26,119 nucleotides of DNA from Streptococcus sp. UBA6071 (lineage in GTDB: Bacteria > Bacillota > Bacilli > Lactobacillales > Streptococcaceae). Positions within the stretch are counted from its first letter, which is position 1, and every line of letters begins with the position of its first letter. The translations under genes and the position numbers were made by a program. The stretch covers positions 42,798 through 68,916 of the forward strand of contig DIXV01000138.1 in NCBI GenBank assembly GCA_002436115.1, given 5' to 3'. Below the pieces are notes generated by a model. The model searched no databases. It was not told the DNA's origin and saw only the letters and a program-made list of their open reading frames with translations. Of the stretch, positions 24,224-26,119 are shown in pieces.

Positions 24224-25165
24224 TTATCTAGAACGTTGTTTACCAGCATTGCGTCTCTTTTTTGCTTTCTTAGGAATAGCATTTTGAGGGTTAACAGGCT
24301 TGTCAGCAGGTGTGACATCTTTTTTGTAGCTACTTGTCATTGGACGAGCTTTTGGAGGATTTTTCTCGAACTCCTCCGTCACAATTTTCCGATGATGTGG
24401 ACGAATAAAGAGATTGACAATCAATTGTTGGATGATTTGAATGACCCCTCCGACCAGCCAGTAAAGACCTACGCCTGCAGGGAGTGTAAAGGACATGGCA
24501 GTCATCATGATTGGCGTCATATAAAGCATTGATTTCATCTGTTCGCGTTGCATAGGATCCATTGCGGCAGTTGAAATATAGGTTTGGATAAAGTAGAGGA
24601 CACCGATTGTGATTGTCAGAACAATGGATGATTTCCCCAAATCAATACCGAGGAAAGTAGCATCTTGAACCCCTTGTGTGTAGCGAGTTGCCCAAAAAAT
24701 AGCAGTAAAGAAAGGCATTTGGAATAAGAGTGGAAGGCAACCGATACCACCAAACATGGATACCCCGTTCTCCTTTTGAACAGCCATCATTTCTTGCTGT
24801 AGCCGCATCGCTTCTTGCTGATTGCCAGCCTCTTTAGCTTTCTTACTAGCTTCTTGATAAGGGTCTAAGATTGGTTTGAGGTGCTCACGCTTTACAGCTT
24901 GATAGCTAGCCTTCCATGCCTGATAAATACCCAAAGGGAAGATGACGACACGAACAACTAGAGTCGTCAAGATAATGCCTAGTCCAAAACCCAATCCCTG
25001 TTCTTTAGCAAAAAAGGTGATCAGCTGTCCCATAGGAGCTACAAGAAATTCATAAACCCAACCCTGTCCTGTCGGAACACCGTTTTTGGTTTGGACACAA
25101 CCTGACAGTAGAAAGAGTGCAGCTACGAATAAGCCTGTTAAAAGAAGTCGTTTATTTTTTTTCAC
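24224..25165 (-). CDS. yidC: YidC2 membrane protein insertase (lipoprotein)
   Basis: A 313-aa YidC/Oxa1-family insertase that helps place proteins in the cytoplasmic membrane with or without SecYEG. It starts with a lipoprotein signal (KRLLLTGLFVAALFLLSGC), lipidated Cys23. Five membrane segments follow; Arg72 in TTLVVRVVIFPLG matches the conserved groove arginine of B. subtilis SpoIIIJ. The cytoplasmic C1 hairpin is Lys/Gln-rich (about 90-130), and GCLPLLFQMPFFTAIF and LPAGVGLYWLVGG are family blocks. The long basic tail (about 265-313, ending KKAKKRRNAGKQRSR) is the mark of streptococcal YidC2 over YidC1 and may touch ribosomes. The start is GTG at 25165, with AAAGGAA upstream. It lies downstream of acyP on the same strand and also has its own promoter. 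Confidence 0.94.
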   Translation of the reverse strand: MKKNKRLLLTGLFVAALFLLSGCVQTKNGVPTGQGWVYEFLVAPMGQLITFFAKEQGLGFGLGIILTTLVVRVVIFPLGIYQAWKASYQAVKREHLKPILDPYQEASKKAKEAGNQQEAMRLQQEMMAVQKENGVSMFGGIGCLPLLFQMPFFTAIFWATRYTQGVQDATFLGIDLGKSSIVLTITIGVLYFIQTYISTAAMDPMQREQMKSMLYMTPIMMTAMSFTLPAGVGLYWLVGGVIQIIQQLIVNLFIRPHHRKIVTEEFEKNPPKARPMTSSYKKDVTPADKPVNPQNAIPKKAKKRRNAGKQRSR

Positions 25166-25196
25166 GTTTAAATTCCTTTTTTTGTATTACCTTTCT

Positions 25197-25225
25197 ATTC
25201 TACATTTTTTTAGACGATTAGACAA
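25197..25225 (-). promoter_or_regulatory. Promoter for yidC
   Basis: On the minus strand TTGTCT (25225-25220), 17 nt, then TAGAAT (25202-25197). It sits in the acyP-yidC gap, so yidC need not depend on acyP transcription. Confidence 0.72.
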
Positions 25226-25236
25226 GCTTTATCTGA

Positions 25237-25515
25237 TTAATACTTTATTTTAAAATCAGAAAAATTATCAAAGGCGGCCATATTGACATCTAAATAGCTA
25301 ACACTAGCCATTGGAGTAGGACCTTTTCGGATTTCTTGGATAAAAAGACTCATCTTCTCAGAAGAGTTTGATTGGGCTAAAATACCAACGGTACCATCGT
25401 CATTGTTCCAAACCCGACCATAAATATCTCCAATGGTGGTAGCCAGAGATAGGACGCCCCATCGGAAACCAACACCTTGCACGCGTCCAGATGCTGTTAT
25501 TTTTACTTTTTTCAT
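25237..25515 (-). CDS. acyP: Acylphosphatase
   Basis: A 92-aa acylphosphatase that hydrolyses the carboxyl-phosphate bond of acyl phosphates. The phosphate-binding loop GRVQGVGFRW (10-19) contains the catalytic Arg18, and Asn37 in GRVWNNDDGTV matches the catalytic Asn. A second family block, KGPTPMASV, is present. Length is typical. The ATG at 25515 has only a weak GAGGT-type site about 10 nt upstream. The pairing with yidC2 is common in streptococci; in S. pyogenes I recall a divergent rRNA methyltransferase gene upstream, but here a decayed ABC gene lies there instead. The 194 nt between acyP and that remnant show no feature I can support. Confidence 0.95.
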   Translation of the reverse strand: MKKVKITASGRVQGVGFRWGVLSLATTIGDIYGRVWNNDDGTVGILAQSNSSEKMSLFIQEIRKGPTPMASVSYLDVNMAAFDNFSDFKIKY

Positions 25516-25709
25516 CAGTTACTTACCTCGTTTCATCTTGTTGTGTCACGATCTTTCTGCAAATGGTGCTATAGATCGCTAGTATTAGATGGTTTTTAGA
25601 TTGTGTAAAGGACAGCAAACAGGCTCTTAGAAGTAGCTCTAACAGCTTAATCACTTCCTTTGAGGATCAGGGCTTTATTTGACTCTATTTTATCACAGAC
25701 TTTCAGACT

Positions 25710-26105
25710 TTGTCTATCGTCACCGTGTCTTTCGACAGCTTGACAAGTGCTAAAGTAAACAGGCCGTTCTTTTTCAGGATAATATTAGGATGGAGAAGCT
25801 GAAGATCAAAGAAGGCAGTGATTTTCCGCAATTGATTTATAAGAACCCTTTGTCGCTTGCGCGAATAGCTCAGTTCTTGAAATTTACAGAAAAACAAAAC
25901 CCCAGTTTGCTAGCAAATTATCAGGTGGTCAGAGACGGCTATTGTCCTTTATTCAGGTTTTGAACACACAGCCGATCGGATTTTGCTGTTAAATCAAGGT
26001 CAGCTCCTAATAGGGGATACGACTCCTTATCATCTGAGAGCCGTGGAGAAGGAGAAGGTGTTGCGAGATGCTGTCCCATGTCAAGGATTAGCTGTCTTGA
26101 GATAG
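25710..26105 (+). pseudogene. Decayed ABC-transporter ATP-binding protein fragment
   Basis: Reading across three frames gives recognisable pieces of an exporter-type ABC ATPase: about 25716 IVTV...DSLTSAK; from about 25760 QAVLFQDN, then EKLKIKEGSDFPQLIYKNPLSLA up to about 25900; then frame-shifted FASKLSGGQRRLLSF (ABC signature, near 25905-25960); then, in the third frame from 25962, EHTADRILLLNQGQ and LLIGDTTPYHLRAVEKEKV to a TAG at 26103. Walker A is absent upstream. Between the signature and EHTADR about 50 codons, including Walker B, are missing, so there is an internal deletion at about 25960 as well as two frame changes. The family resembles YvfR-type drug exporters. A clean sequencing error cannot explain all the lesions. 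A partner permease could lie beyond the window. Confidence 0.72.
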
Positions 26106-26119
26106 AGACCTTATCAAAT

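Noticed and set aside
24236..24532. 98-codon plus-strand ORF inside yidC
   Set aside because: Antisense to the clear YidC2 reading frame, with no ribosome binding site or domain.
25703..25897. 64-codon minus-strand ORF near the right edge
   Set aside because: It lies opposite recognisable ABC ATPase fragments on the plus strand, has no ribosome binding site I can support and resembles no family.
1..26119. A novel defence island, CRISPR array, toxin-antitoxin pair or mobile element
   Set aside because: No repeats, transposase, recombinase, nuclease or toxin-like small genes were seen; apart from the unknown gene before murC, intact genes belong to known families.

Overview
The window looks like a chromosomal housekeeping region of a Streptococcus. 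The reasons are low GC, strong AAGGAG-type ribosome binding sites, many extended -10 promoters, a WecA-like rhamnan initiator (RgpG/GacO type) between mecA and suf, a SufCDSUB cluster next to a D,D-carboxypeptidase, a RitR-type orphan regulator after gnd, the streptococcal order SNF2 helicase - unknown protein - murC - mltG - greA, and a lipoprotein YidC2 with a long basic tail. The species is not resolved from the sequence. No CRISPR array, prophage, insertion sequence, rRNA or tRNA was seen.

Layout. (1) 1-2030, plus strand: mecA (ClpC adaptor) overlapping rgpG (polysaccharide initiation), ending in a terminator. (2) 2029-7587, plus: sufC-sufD-sufS-sufU, a 251-nt spacer with a perfect hairpin, then sufB, encoding the SUF iron-sulfur cluster pathway; ends in a two-way terminator. 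(3) 7641-8888, minus: dacA-like D,D-carboxypeptidase with a changed KTG motif, divergent from (4) yceD. (5) gnd and a ritR-like atypical response regulator, 9643-11829, sitting between yceD and nrdR. (6) nrdR-dnaB-dnaI-der, 12045-15974: ribonucleotide reductase control, helicase loading and ribosome assembly. (7) SNF2/SWIM helicase, then an unknown 202-aa protein coupled to murC. (8) mltG and greA. (9) A 344-nt hairpin-rich gap, then yidC2 and acyP on the minus strand. (10) At the right edge, a decayed ABC-transporter ATPase fragment on the plus strand.

How it fits together. Most genes serve cell-envelope growth (rgpG, dacA, murC, mltG, yidC), cofactor and redox metabolism (suf, gnd, the regulator, nrdR) and replication or translation (dnaB, dnaI, der, greA). 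I found no convincing new multi-gene system. The best leads are single-gene oddities: the carboxypeptidase with Ile in place of the KTG lysine; the regulator with Glu at the phosphorylation site, no acidic pair and a linker Cys; the gnd-regulator pair at a locus that in S. pyogenes, as I recall, holds covRS; the uncharacterised MurC-coupled protein; and structured non-coding stretches in suf and before greA.
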